Source: Armatimonadota bacterium
GTDB lineage: Bacteria; Armatimonadota; Fervidibacteria; Fervidibacterales; Thermosaccharophagaceae
DNA length: 64,000 nucleotides
Assembly (NCBI GenBank): GCA_025062195.1
Contig: JANXAS010000016.1
Span: 1 to 64,000 of the forward strand
Direction of reading: 5' to 3'
In this document: positions 26,061 through 35,565 of the stretch, piece by piece
How the letters are laid out: every line of letters begins with the position of its first letter
How positions within the stretch are numbered: the stretch's first letter is position 1
The notes under the pieces: model-generated
Told to the model about the DNA's origin: nothing
Seen by the model: only the letters and a program-made list of their open reading frames with translations
The model's database searches: none
Made by a program: the position numbers and the translations under genes

Positions 26061-27047
26061 ATGAAATCACAAGCTGTGCTCTTTACAGCCCCATATAAGG
26101 TTGAACTTGGAGAGATTGACCTTCCCGAGATGACGCAAACGAGCATGCTGATCAAGACAATATATTCTGGCTTGAGCGTCGGCACAGAGCGTTGGTGGCT
26201 CATCGGGAAGCGCCCGGAGGGTTTCTTTCCGAGCGTGCCCGGCTATCAAGGTGTTGGAACTGTCATTGAGGTTGGCGATCAAGTGAGGCGTTTCAAAGTT
26301 GGTGATGTTGTCTTCTTCCGAAAGAGCAGGTTGCCGGAGCCGTATGGACGGTCGTGGATGGGCAGCCATTTGGCGCTTGCAGTGTGCGATGAAAATGACC
26401 ATGTCTTTAAAGTCCCGAATGGCTGCGACTTGCGTGAGGCTGCCGTATCAGCATTGCCCGCTGTTAGTTTTATGGGCATAGGAATGGCAAAGCCAAAGCG
26501 CGGTGAATTTGTAGTCGTAATTGGGCAGGGCATGATAGGGCAATGTTCTGCACAGCTTTGCAGGGGCTTGGGATGCTTCGTTGTGACGGCTGACAGGTTG
26601 CCATTGCGTGTTAGATTATCAGCTGAGTATTCATCGGATAGGGCTGTCAATGTGGATGAAGAAAATTTGGCAGATGTTGTCCGACAGCTCAAGCCGGATG
26701 GGGCTGATCTGGTCATTGAAACGAGCGGTGTTGCAGAGCTTGCCGAGTTATGCATTGAGCTAATCCGTGTTAGAGGCAGAGTTTGCTTTCAGGGTTGGTA
26801 TCCCAATTTCATCCCGATACACTTTCACAGGGCGCATGCAAAATGGCTCACTGCATACTTCCCATGCAGCCACACATTGCAAGATCAGCTCCGTTCATTG
26901 CGCCTGTGCAAGCGCGGCAAGCTAAAACTGCTCCCACTCATAACGCATTGCATCTCAGCGAGTGAAGCACCAAAGGTGTATGAGATGGTTCTCAACCATC
27001 CTGAGGAGTTTGTCGGGGTAGTCCTTGATTGGAGCCACATCCAGTGA
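26061..27047 (+). CDS. zinc-type (MDR) dehydrogenase family protein
   Basis: The 328-residue MDR begins with KSQAVLFTAPYKVELGEIDLP and has YSGLSVGTERW at about 36-46, then VPGYQGVGTVIEVG. The nucleotide-binding Rossmann element is VVIGQGMIGQCSAQL. Like the gene at 7999, it belongs to the branch with S-x-GTE and no classical Zn-Cys. A redox role on a sugar, polyol or tetrapyrrole-like substrate is plausible, and no more specific claim is possible. GGGGGTGCAACGCT precedes the ATG. Confidence 0.82.
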   Translation: MKSQAVLFTAPYKVELGEIDLPEMTQTSMLIKTIYSGLSVGTERWWLIGKRPEGFFPSVPGYQGVGTVIEVGDQVRRFKVGDVVFFRKSRLPEPYGRSWMGSHLALAVCDENDHVFKVPNGCDLREAAVSALPAVSFMGIGMAKPKRGEFVVVIGQGMIGQCSAQLCRGLGCFVVTADRLPLRVRLSAEYSSDRAVNVDEENLADVVRQLKPDGADLVIETSGVAELAELCIELIRVRGRVCFQGWYPNFIPIHFHRAHAKWLTAYFPCSHTLQDQLRSLRLCKRGKLKLLPLITHCISASEAPKVYEMVLNHPEEFVGVVLDWSHIQ

Positions 27048-27115
27048 AAGTTGCGGTGCTAATGGCTCATGCGCCATCCAACTCGTAGCACTGATATCCT
27101 GCTCGTGAATTTTTT

Positions 27116-29146
27116 CTACTGCAATATCACTTCAGCGACGGCATAGACTTGCAATGATGGGACAACAAAGTGCACATCTGTGCCCACTTGCCGAAACGGC
27201 AAATCTCTGCTGCTGCCAACTTCGTAAAGGCGAGCTTGCTTAACCTTTCGCCCATTAGGAACTTTCAGGCGCACTGTGAGAGTTTGAACAACCTCAGCAT
27301 GTCCAATGTTTCTTTCGAGTCCGGCGGGCACACGATAGTTGAGCATGTGCAGAACAATTCGCCTATCGTTCGCCCAAGCAGCCGCTTGAACTTTTGACCC
27401 TTCGGGCAAATCAATCGCACGCAACTCATCAACCTTTTGCATTGCCAAGTCGCTCAACTTTGTTGGACGAAGTGGCGGTATCGGTTGACGCCGCTGATAA
27501 GCTTCAGCGATTGGTGCCCAATCGGAACGCTGCAATGGGTCAGGGCTGCGCAGCAGCGGCAACGCTTCCATCCAATTTGGCATCTTTGGTTTGCCCGCAA
27601 CGATGACCAAACGGTAACGACGAAGCAAACTTTCACTTACAGTCTCACCGTTGAGCACATCAATGAGCAAGCCTTTCCACTGCAATGTTTCAAAGACTTG
27701 TTGTGCTTCCAACAGACTTTCCATCATTCCTTCTTTAGGGTCTTGGAAAACGACGATTGCCACATCGCCTGCTGGCAACAACCCTTCAAACAACTGACGG
27801 TGCTTTCGTGCAAAGGTGAAAAACTTTTGTCTTCCGCGATGTGCTGGAAGGTCGTTATCGTTTAGGAAAGGCGAGATGGCTGCCCCGGAACCGACGACAT
27901 GGACAGCAACACCGCCGCCGAAGGCTGCGCCTTCCGCCAATGCCAATAGAGACGACAGTTCGCTATGGGCAAACTCCGGTTTGTAACCCGTAAATGGTGC
28001 TCCGTAAAGGAAATGCGTCCCTCGCTTGCCGCGCATCGCATACGCCAAGCGCAATAGCCATGAATTTGTTTGAACCCAATCCTTTGTGCCATCGGGCAGG
28101 TGAGAATAGAATCCTGTCCATCGCCCCAACTTTTTGTATTCGCCCCAAACGACGCGCACGATGCCAAGCCAGCAATGCTCAATCATGCACAGATCCACAT
28201 TGTCGGTCACTTGCCTTTGGAACGGGACTTCAATGTAGTTGACTGCCAGATATTTTACGCCCAACTTCATCAACTCATCAAAATAACGAAGGTAGCTTTC
28301 AAGCCAAACTCGTTGCGGTGCTCGCTGTGCGAGGTCATAAGTTTTCGGCGACAGATCAAGCCCGAGTGAGCGTGCGAATGCTTGGCAGTTTTGGCAGTAG
28401 CAACGATGCTCCAGAGCATTGTCCATCCAAACACCATCGTAGCCGACTTTCAAAATCCATCGGACGATGGTTTGCTGCCACTGTCGCCAACCTTTGGCGT
28501 TGATGCACATGCTATAGCGAGTGAGCGGCTTGAACTCTTTCCTTTGCCCAAACCGAAAGAGCAGCTTACCCTCATGGTCTCGTTGTGTCCACTCCATTGG
28601 GTCACCTTGCGGACGCTCACCCAAGTCAAATGCCTCTGCGTATTCATCCCAACGGTCATAGAAGCTGAAGAAACCGAGCTGCTTTTCTGGCTCACCAAAC
28701 ATCGTCATCGGCGAAATGTAGGGCACGATGACTTTGACGCCTGCAGCATGGACATCTTTGACGAACTGCTCAATAGCTTTAACGCGCAACTTGAGCTCAT
28801 CGGGCGATAGCAATTGTCTTGGGTCTTCGCTGCGCCTTTGTGGGATAGGTGGGAAGACGACATTCTCGCCACCGAAAGAAAGGACCGGACCGAGGCTATG
28901 GGTGAATGGTGCTTCCTTACCTACGATGAGCACCTCCGGTGGAAATTGACGCAGCCGCTCAAGGAAGCGCTGATAGCGCTCATCGGCAGGGTAAAGTGGT
29001 GCGCCTGCGCCGTTGAGCAAATGGACAGCATCGTAGCTGTAGTCCAAAACGACATCAGGTTGCAAACGGGAGGGCATTTGAGTCTGAGCTTGCCCAAACA
29101 AAAACGCCAAGTGGCAAATTGCGAGCCACAAAGCCGTTCGGCTCAT
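27116..29146 (-). CDS. secreted glycoside-hydrolase-like TIM barrel protein
   Basis: The 676-residue protein has a signal peptide (LWLAICHLAFLFGQAQT). A barrel-like region follows with AAGVKVIVPYISPM, then VGYDGVWMDNALEHRCYCQNC. These resemble the sugar-active site of GH-type barrels (DGVWMDN) and a cysteine-rich spot that may hold metal. GAAFGGGVAVHV, a class I glutamine-amidotransferase-like trimerisation domain and a C-terminal beta-sandwich resemble GH42-type layouts. The substrate is unknown. GGGGGTGA gives the start. It is downstream of the dehydratase gene by 42 bases. Confidence 0.65.
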   Translation of the reverse strand: MSRTALWLAICHLAFLFGQAQTQMPSRLQPDVVLDYSYDAVHLLNGAGAPLYPADERYQRFLERLRQFPPEVLIVGKEAPFTHSLGPVLSFGGENVVFPPIPQRRSEDPRQLLSPDELKLRVKAIEQFVKDVHAAGVKVIVPYISPMTMFGEPEKQLGFFSFYDRWDEYAEAFDLGERPQGDPMEWTQRDHEGKLLFRFGQRKEFKPLTRYSMCINAKGWRQWQQTIVRWILKVGYDGVWMDNALEHRCYCQNCQAFARSLGLDLSPKTYDLAQRAPQRVWLESYLRYFDELMKLGVKYLAVNYIEVPFQRQVTDNVDLCMIEHCWLGIVRVVWGEYKKLGRWTGFYSHLPDGTKDWVQTNSWLLRLAYAMRGKRGTHFLYGAPFTGYKPEFAHSELSSLLALAEGAAFGGGVAVHVVGSGAAISPFLNDNDLPAHRGRQKFFTFARKHRQLFEGLLPAGDVAIVVFQDPKEGMMESLLEAQQVFETLQWKGLLIDVLNGETVSESLLRRYRLVIVAGKPKMPNWMEALPLLRSPDPLQRSDWAPIAEAYQRRQPIPPLRPTKLSDLAMQKVDELRAIDLPEGSKVQAAAWANDRRIVLHMLNYRVPAGLERNIGHAEVVQTLTVRLKVPNGRKVKQARLYEVGSSRDLPFRQVGTDVHFVVPSLQVYAVAEVILQ

Positions 29147-29188
29147 AAAAATTCACCCCCAAGTTTTGAGCCATCGGAAAAGTTTGCT

Positions 29189-30163
29189 TCAAGCTCGCCC
29201 TCCTAAAACAGCGGCATATCGCTCCAGCGGTATGTTTCCACCACTGACAATCCCAACGACCTTCTTACCAAACAGGTGTTCCTTTAACTTGATGGCTGCT
29301 GCCAGCGATGCGGCGCCTGCACCTTCGGCGACCACTTTAGCGTGTTGTGCAAGCAATCTGATGGCATCGCTAATTTCCTCATCACTCAAAAGGATGAAAT
29401 CGTCAAGCACATCCCAAAGGATGCTCGTCGTCAATTCAAATGGGACACGAGTTGCCAGACCTTCATGCTCTGTTTCCATCTTGTGGTATGGCTTCAGGTG
29501 ACGCTCCTTCCACGCATACCAGACTGCAGGCGCGCGCTCCGATTGACAGCCAATTATTTTCACCCTCGGGTTGATGTGCTTGGCAACGATGCCATTGCCA
29601 CAAGCGCTGCTTCCCGCCCCGATTGGCACAATGATGACCTCAACATCTGGCAGGTCTTCAAAAATCTCCAATCCCATAGTCCCAACACCCGCAATTAACT
29701 TTGGTTCGTTTGCGGGGTGAACATAACGAAACCCTTCCTCTCTGGCAACCTGTTCGGCTTTCTCCCTTGCTTCGTCAAAGTCTTTCCCGTGCAATCGCAC
29801 TTCGGCACCCAAATTGTGCATCGCTTGAAGCTTCATCGGGTTGACATCCTTCTTTGGCGCATAAATGACGACACGCACACCAAAGAGCATACCAGCAAAA
29901 GCCAATGACTGGCCGTGATTGCCGGTGCTGGCACTGATGACACCTATGCGCTTTTCTTCGTCGCTCAGTGTTCCAACGAGGTAAACTCCGCCGCGAACTT
30001 TGAATGCTCCAACCGGTTGGAAGTTCTCGCACTTGATGTGGTAATGGCAGCCCAGCATCTGTGATAGTGACCATACATGCACTAATGGTGTTTTGGGCAA
30101 GTAGTTTCGGATGAAGTTGCGCGCTGCCACAATGTCGTCGTAAGTCGGTCGTTGCAACGGCAC
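29189..30163 (-). CDS. threonine/serine dehydratase (PLP-dependent)
   Basis: This fold-type II PLP enzyme of 324 residues deaminates threonine to 2-oxobutanoate or serine to pyruvate. The PLP lysine is Lys55 in CENFQPVGAFKVRGG. SASTGNHGQSLA is the substrate loop and PIGAGSSACGN the phosphate loop. No C-terminal ACT regulatory domain is present, so it is the catabolic short form (TdcB-like). GTG 30163 has GAGGTGAG at six bases. The GTG three codons upstream falls inside that ribosome site. Confidence 0.88.
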   Translation of the reverse strand: MPLQRPTYDDIVAARNFIRNYLPKTPLVHVWSLSQMLGCHYHIKCENFQPVGAFKVRGGVYLVGTLSDEEKRIGVISASTGNHGQSLAFAGMLFGVRVVIYAPKKDVNPMKLQAMHNLGAEVRLHGKDFDEAREKAEQVAREEGFRYVHPANEPKLIAGVGTMGLEIFEDLPDVEVIIVPIGAGSSACGNGIVAKHINPRVKIIGCQSERAPAVWYAWKERHLKPYHKMETEHEGLATRVPFELTTSILWDVLDDFILLSDEEISDAIRLLAQHAKVVAEGAGAASLAAAIKLKEHLFGKKVVGIVSGGNIPLERYAAVLGGRA

Positions 30164-30172
30164 TTTTCTCAC

Positions 30173-30850
30173 CTCTTTGTATCAGCGGCAGGGGTTGCGC
30201 AGTTGGCATTGTTTTGTGGGGCAGGCGATGGTCTGCCCGAAAACACTAAACACCCTTTACTGCAAATTTTGCTGGTGGGCGCTTTTAAAATCATGCTATT
30301 AGCATCAACTCATGGATGACAGCGATTTTTGAGCGTCGTCTTTTGGTGACAGAAAAGGCTTTCACCGGATAAATTTGGCGCATCAGTTTCATCATCAATC
30401 AATGGCATAAGCCAGTGGCATGTTAATCTCGCTCCAACAAATTTTTAGGTAAGAGTGAAACGAGCAATGCAACGGCACATGCTGAAACCCAACATGCAGG
30501 ATGGGCTTTAGCCCCAGCAAAGTTTTTTGGCTTTAAAATTTGTTGGCTGAAACTACTTCCACCTAATGTGTCATTTAAGGTGCGGTCACCATTCAAAAGC
30601 GAATAATGCTGGCGGCTTGAATGGCTACCTCTAAATTCAGCTGCGCAATTTCTATGGCGCTCAAAACGGTCGTCATAAGTAAGCTCTACACTGCAAGCGT
30701 GAATTGGTTTTTAGTAGGACTTACGCAGCTGGCGTTATTTTGTAGGAGCAGGCAACAGCTCGCCCGAAAAGTCATCGCAGAAATTTATTGGTTCGGGCGG
30801 ATTTCATCCGACCCTGCATTCAAATTCCTAACTCCTATTCAGTTTAGTGT
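30173..30850. other. intergenic region with two diverged repeat copies
   Basis: Two related stretches are visible: around 30193-30245 (GTTGCGCAGTTGGC, then GGGCAGGCGATGGTCTGCCC, a stem) and around 30718-30770 (TTACGCAGCTGGCGTT, then GCAGGCAACAGCTCGCCCG). Short frames here have no homology. The stretch ends with a palindrome noted separately. Confidence 0.5.
30795..30813. repeat. palindromic dispersed repeat, copy 1
   Basis: GGGCGGATTTCATCCGACC forms a near-perfect inverted repeat. It is shared with a second copy at 48344-48362, and the same flank (TTCAAAT, then TAACTCC) follows in both. It behaves like a REP-type extragenic palindrome. Confidence 0.55.
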
Positions 30851-31957
30851 TCATGCTGCTTCTAAGTTCTCAAGGAAGCCATCAGGGATGGTTGCCGCGT
30901 AGACTTGGCAGATCCCTGTTTCATCTGAATTGAAGATGATGTAGCGATTGTTAGGAGTGATGTAGGGATGTGTGTGGGTGTATTGTGGGCAGCCGCAGCT
31001 TGCGCGTGAATCACAAATTGGCATGCATCGCTTCGTTTCAACGCTTCCAAGATACAACCAACCGTTGCGGAAGTCATCAACGACGAAGAAACGACCATCC
31101 GCTGATGCGGAGATGTGATTGAACCCGGAGTTTTTGGCGATTGCCTTTGCCCTCTCTTCGCCCAACGCAACAAGGTAAACAGTGCCATCTACAGCCGTAA
31201 GCAAAACTTGCTTCGTATCGCCAACCCAGCACTCATGTCCTGTGATTGGCTCGGTGTGAGGCTTGCCGATCGGTAGAGAGCGAAAATTTTTGCCATCTCT
31301 GTCTACCACATACAGCGTTGCGCCTTCATCTCCCACCGAACGGATGATGTTGCCATCCTCGTCCACGATGCCGCCTCGGTTCCATTGCACTAAGATTTCG
31401 CAACCCTCGGAGGGCTCAAATTGCAAATGGGGGTTGAAGATGTCTTCCTTCTCGTGGAAGATTTCCCATGTGCCACGCTCTAAATCAATCCGATAAAGCC
31501 CATACAAGTTCCCTTGCAGCCTGAATGCGCCTACAAAATAGCGCTCGTCAGGGGATATAGTTTCGCTGATGGGCAATGGACAGTCTGTGAAGGTGAACAC
31601 ATCATCCTGTTCAAGCGTTTTGAGGTTAAGTCGTGCCAAGCAATGTTCATTGCCAACTGGGCGAACAAAATAAAGGCTGTCCAAAAAGGGGGAAGATGCG
31701 AATCCGCCAACGGCTTCGCTAACCATTGCGACTTTTTTGGTTATCAAGTCGCAGACCCACAGTTCCGGCATCTTGTTGTGAGGATAAAAGCTGCGCAGGA
31801 AGGCAATGCGGTTGCCATCAGTGGATGCGTAAATTTGCTCACCATAAATGTCGTGGCTGATTACGGGTGCACTTGTAAGCTGCCAAATTGATGACCCGGA
31901 AACTGGTTCCGTCCCACGATGGATGCTCTCCTCTATCCAGCGAATAACTCTTTTCAT
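30851..31957 (-). CDS. oligogalacturonate lyase-like beta-propeller (PL22 family)
   Basis: The 368-residue protein has no signal peptide and reads as a seven-bladed propeller: GNRIAFLRSFYPHNKMPELWVCDL, GLYRIDLERGTWE, TLYVVDRDGKN. Features expected of PL22 are FNPHLQFEPSEG, GHECWVGD and HTHPYITPNNRYIIFNSD, giving the His/Gln metal- and base-positions. PL22 enzymes cleave unsaturated or saturated digalacturonate to keto-deoxyuronates in the cytoplasm. KDG kinase is in the same window, which is consistent with uronate use. The start follows AAGGTGATGGTGGA. Confidence 0.78.
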   Translation of the reverse strand: MKRVIRWIEESIHRGTEPVSGSSIWQLTSAPVISHDIYGEQIYASTDGNRIAFLRSFYPHNKMPELWVCDLITKKVAMVSEAVGGFASSPFLDSLYFVRPVGNEHCLARLNLKTLEQDDVFTFTDCPLPISETISPDERYFVGAFRLQGNLYGLYRIDLERGTWEIFHEKEDIFNPHLQFEPSEGCEILVQWNRGGIVDEDGNIIRSVGDEGATLYVVDRDGKNFRSLPIGKPHTEPITGHECWVGDTKQVLLTAVDGTVYLVALGEERAKAIAKNSGFNHISASADGRFFVVDDFRNGWLYLGSVETKRCMPICDSRASCGCPQYTHTHPYITPNNRYIIFNSDETGICQVYAATIPDGFLENLEAA

Positions 31958-32022
31958 TCCACCATCACCTTCTGCAAGAATGCGCAGTGTTAATGACGGT
32001 GCTGTATCTTGAGCTGTGCTTC

Positions 32023-32931
32023 TTAGGCATCGTATGGTATTGTGAGGCTTTCAAGCAAAGAGATGAGCTTCTCCTTTGACGCCCTCACTTCTTCATCCAA
32101 GTTTGGTATCCTTCCTATGTCTAATGCGACCATCCCTTCAAAGCCGTGTTTCTTTAGTGCGACAAATACGCCCTCAAAGTCAATGGTGCCTTTGCCGAGC
32201 CCAAGGTGCTCATTCGTTCTTCCGTCGTTGTCCGATAGGTGAACATAGAAAATGCGCTTGCCGAGCTTCTCAACCGACAGCGGAAGTATTTCCTTTTGAG
32301 CGTGCAAGTGACCTGTGTCAAGCACAAAGCCGAGGTTATCATGCCCGACATGGTCAAACAAGCGCATTGCTGCGTCTGTGTTGCTAATCATTTCTCCGAC
32401 CCTTGGCTCAAGACAAAACTTCAGATTGGCATCCTGTGCCATTTGCGCGAGCCTGCGAAATGTATCAACGAGCACATCCCATTGTCTCTCCCATGAAAAT
32501 TCTGGGTGAACCTTCACCTTGAACTGTATTCCAAAGTCAACCATCTGCTTGTATGGTGCTGGACCTTCAAATTCAATTGGCGGTGTGAATGAATCGGTCT
32601 GGATTGTGCTGCACCCAAAGTAGTTGGCAAACTCGCATGCCATCTCAAATAGCGATATTGCATGTTTGCGCTTCTGCTCATCCAAGCTTACTACATCGCT
32701 GAGCACTGGGCAGAAGTTTTCGACCGACAATTCCAAATCATCACATAGCGCCTTGAGTTCACGCTTGCGGTTGTAAATCTCGCGCAAGTTATCCTCTCCA
32801 ACACCCTCAAGCTCAACATATTTGAAGCCCAATGCCTTCATGTCACGGAGGGCTTGCACAGTGTCATCAAACGATGGCGGATAGCCATACTTGCTGATTG
32901 CATAAAGCCAACAGCAACCCACCTTAAACAT
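32023..32931 (-). CDS. sugar phosphate isomerase/epimerase (TIM barrel)
   Basis: The 302-residue protein is a xylose-isomerase-like barrel. Metal-site elements are CLEPRVGEM, FVLDTGHLHAQ, VHLSDNDGR and MVALDIGR. The sequence LGLGKGTIDFEG resembles hydroxypyruvate-isomerase and sugar epimerase loops. The frame opens 14 codons earlier, but GGTGGGGGTGG precedes Met15, so that ATG is chosen. A different family member (3902) is in the same window, so substrates are likely distinct. Confidence 0.83.
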   Translation of the reverse strand: MFKVGCCWLYAISKYGYPPSFDDTVQALRDMKALGFKYVELEGVGEDNLREIYNRKRELKALCDDLELSVENFCPVLSDVVSLDEQKRKHAISLFEMACEFANYFGCSTIQTDSFTPPIEFEGPAPYKQMVDFGIQFKVKVHPEFSWERQWDVLVDTFRRLAQMAQDANLKFCLEPRVGEMISNTDAAMRLFDHVGHDNLGFVLDTGHLHAQKEILPLSVEKLGKRIFYVHLSDNDGRTNEHLGLGKGTIDFEGVFVALKKHGFEGMVALDIGRIPNLDEEVRASKEKLISLLESLTIPYDA

Positions 32932-33209
32932 TGCTTCCACCCCCACCAAGATGGTGTTGCCGGTAACACACATACATTAGTTTGATCAACAATGTCCTCA
33001 TCTTAAATGATACAACTGCAAAGAGCATTGGCGGCTACAAAGGTTTTGTTCGTGGCTAAAGCCACCCTAACTAATGCATCATTTTGGTGTATGCGCTTTG
33101 GTCTGATACATTGCGCTATCACTCAAATAATCCACGCAATATAATCATCTGTGCGCATTGCGTTTTTAAGTATGGATGGCTACCTAAGTTAGAGTTGGAG
33201 GTGGTTGGT

Positions 33210-34250
33210 ATGAGGATGAAGTTGATTGTGAGCATGTTGCTAACCGTGTTTATGCTTCCCCTTGCGCTCCTACAAGCCTCAGCACAGGTCAAGGTTACAA
33301 AAATTAACTATCACGGTTGGCAGAACACATACAAGCTCACCAACGGCGCTATTGAGGTCTATGTCACAAGTGATGTCGGTCCGAGAATCATAGACATCCG
33401 TCCGGTCGGTGGAAACAACATCTTTTATGTGCGCAAAGATGAAGTTGGAAGGAGTGGTGAGAAGGAATTCAAGCTTCGCGGTGGTTGGCGGCTGTGGCTT
33501 GCCCCAGAGGTGTTTGAGATAACTTGGTTTCCGGACAATGTTGCATGCAAGGTTGAGCGCTTAAAGGATGGCACAATGCGCTTCATCGGTCCGAGCGAAC
33601 AAAAAAGTGGCATTCAAAAGGTCGTTGATGTCTTGCTTGATAGCAAGCAACCGTGTGTCAGGGTCACCGCGAGGTTGCGCAATGTTTCAAAGAAGCCAGT
33701 GACATATTCGGCGTGGAGTATGCCGGTTATGCGTCCTGGTGGGAAAGCTATCGCACCGCTTGATGTCGGCAACTTGGACGCCTTTGCCGAGGTGCGCCGA
33801 ATCATACTTTGGAGCTATGCTAATCCAACAGATCAACGCTTCACATTCTTCAACAAGCTTGTCATCGTTGACCACGCTAAAGTGCCGAAGCGAGAGAAGC
33901 TTATTGGGAGGGTGCGCCGGCACAATGATGAAGCAAAGATAGGCGTTGATACAAAGCAAGGTTGGGTGGCATATTACCATCCCGCTGAACGAACTTTATT
34001 CATCAAGCGCTTTCCATATAACCCGAAGGGAACATACCCGGATGGTGGGTGCACAGTTGAGATTTACTCATGCTACGAGTTCATTGAAGTTGAATGCCTA
34101 AGCGAGCTTGCGACTATCCATCCTGGTGGTGAGTTTGCCTTCCCAGTTGACATGTGGGTGTTCACGAAAGTGCCCGACTTGGGCAAGACGGAAAGCGAGA
34201 TAGCTACGACTATTAGAGCCTACTTGAATAGGACGCGCCGAGCAAAGTGA
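33210..34250 (+). CDS. secreted DUF4380-like protein
   Basis: The 346-residue protein starts with a clear signal peptide (LIVSMLLTVFMLPLALLQASAQ). The mature part is a galactose-mutarotase-like beta-sandwich typical of DUF4380: WQNTYKLTNGAIEVYVTSDVGPRIIDIRP, NIFYV, GGWRLWLAPE. The mutarotase superfamily fold suggests carbohydrate binding. GGAGGTGGTTGGT fixes the start, although the frame opens 42 codons earlier. The DUF1080 gene follows after about 60 bases, so the two may work outside the cell together. Confidence 0.8.
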   Translation: MRMKLIVSMLLTVFMLPLALLQASAQVKVTKINYHGWQNTYKLTNGAIEVYVTSDVGPRIIDIRPVGGNNIFYVRKDEVGRSGEKEFKLRGGWRLWLAPEVFEITWFPDNVACKVERLKDGTMRFIGPSEQKSGIQKVVDVLLDSKQPCVRVTARLRNVSKKPVTYSAWSMPVMRPGGKAIAPLDVGNLDAFAEVRRIILWSYANPTDQRFTFFNKLVIVDHAKVPKREKLIGRVRRHNDEAKIGVDTKQGWVAYYHPAERTLFIKRFPYNPKGTYPDGGCTVEIYSCYEFIEVECLSELATIHPGGEFAFPVDMWVFTKVPDLGKTESEIATTIRAYLNRTRRAK

Positions 34251-34311
34251 TAAGCGAATTGGCTCACTAAATGCGCGCCGCAATAAACGACTCAAAGGTG
34301 GTGGGATTGAA

Positions 34312-34956
34312 ATGAAAGGGGAAAAGAGCATCCGATGTGCTGCAATAGCTGTTGCTATCTGCTTTGCCATAGCGCATGCTGCTGTGCAGCCAAAACATGG
34401 AGCAAAGGGTGAGGAGGGTTTTGTGCCATTGTTCAATGGTAAGGATTTAAGCGGTTGGAAAGTAATGGGAGCACAATCTTGGGAGGTCAAAGATGGTGTG
34501 CTCATTTGCCATGGGAAGGGCAGTGGATGGCTGTGCACCGAGAGGGAATATGAGAACTTCGTCTTGCGCCTTGAATACAAAATAAGCAAGGATGGCAATA
34601 GTGGCATATTCATTCGGACGGGCTTAAAAGGACGGCAATCACGAATTGGCATGGAAGTGCAAATACTTGACTCATATGGAAGGAAGCCCACGACTGGGAC
34701 TGCTGGTGCAATTTATGGTGCGGTTGTCCCAACTAAGGAAGCATCAAAGCCGGCTGGCGAATGGAACGAGGTTGAGATAACATGTGATGGACCAAAGGTG
34801 ACCGTCATCTTAAATGGCGAGAAGATCATTGATGTCAACATGGATGAGCACCCATTGCTTAAAGATAGGCTTCGCAAGGGCTATATCGGGCTACAAAATC
34901 ATGGCTCATATGTTGAGTTCCGAAACATACGCATAAAAGAGCTGCCGGGCAAGTGA
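34312..34956 (+). CDS. secreted DUF1080 protein (3-keto-disaccharide hydrolase-like)
   Basis: The 214-residue protein has a signal peptide (AAIAVAICFAIAHAAVQ) and the concanavalin-like DUF1080 fold. Its hallmarks are FVPLFNGKDLSGWKV, WEVKDGVLICHGKGSGWLCT, NFVLRLEYKISKDGNSGIFIR and IGLQNHGSYVEFRNIRIKEL. DUF1080 members cleave 3-keto-glycosides or bind glycans in other phyla. AAGGTGGTGGGATTG precedes the ATG. It shares its orientation with DUF4380. Confidence 0.87.
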   Translation: MKGEKSIRCAAIAVAICFAIAHAAVQPKHGAKGEEGFVPLFNGKDLSGWKVMGAQSWEVKDGVLICHGKGSGWLCTEREYENFVLRLEYKISKDGNSGIFIRTGLKGRQSRIGMEVQILDSYGRKPTTGTAGAIYGAVVPTKEASKPAGEWNEVEITCDGPKVTVILNGEKIIDVNMDEHPLLKDRLRKGYIGLQNHGSYVEFRNIRIKELPGK

Positions 34957-35017
34957 AGGCTTCCGTTAACTACTTCATGTCAACCTGATCAACTTCCGCT
35001 TGCTGAGGGGGTCATCG

Positions 35018-35348
35018 CTCTTTAACACAAAGTTTGTTGGTTCGTGGTAAGGCACGAAGCAAAATGGAGCGGCGTCAAAATGAGCTTGGGGCAGGAATTA
35101 AAATGACATCATACACTACACTTAGCACTGGTTTTACGATGCTTCGCTTCGTGGCTAACTACGAACTGGATAGATTTTTGACGCCACTTCGCCAATGCTT
35201 TGTGGCTAACTACGAACTGGATAGGTTTTTGACGCCACTTTGCTAACGCTTTGTGGCTAACTACGAACTGAATAGGTTTTTGACGCCACTTCGCTAATGC
35301 TTTGTGGCTAACTACGAACTTAAACAACAAAGTTCGTAGTATAGAGAG
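35018..35348. repeat. inverted-repeat element 1, MITE-like, containing a 51-bp tandem array
   Basis: The left end CTCTTTAACACAAAGTTTG, then TTGGTT, matches the outer sequence of the element at 61820. The right end (AACAACAAAGTTCGTAGTAT, then AGAGAG) is a degraded copy. It is non-coding and lies between DUF1080 and the next gene. Frames of 70-92 residues on both strands read through it only because the array unit is a multiple of three. Confidence 0.6.
35151..35320. repeat. 51-bp tandem repeat, about 3.3 copies
   Basis: Units start at 35151, 35202, 35253 and 35304 (the last is partial), each beginning GTGGCTAACTACGAACT. Spacing is exactly 51 bases each time. The copies differ at a few positions (for example CGCCAATGC, TGCTAACGC and CGCTAATGC). 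The core GTGGCTAACTACGAACT is the inner part of the dispersed element family. Confidence 0.85.
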
Positions 35349-35565
35349 GGTTGTTTTTGCTTCATCACCACTGCAATGCAAATTCATTCAAGGTAACGCC
35401 TTAAATAGAAGGTGCTTGTTTGGAAGGGGAGATTCTCTTCGCTGAACAGTGTAAGCCTGAAGTTCTCTTTCAACCTTCAGAAGGTTTGCCTTACTATGCT
35501 TTGTTCTTGCTGGAGGGAATTCAAACCTTTGGGAACATGAAAGAATGAGAAAGGAGTGAGGGCAA

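Noticed and set aside
35034-35387. Frames of 70-92 codons on both strands encoding 17-residue repeats
   Set aside because: They are the 51-bp array read in a frame that stays open by chance; no ribosome site or domain supports a protein.
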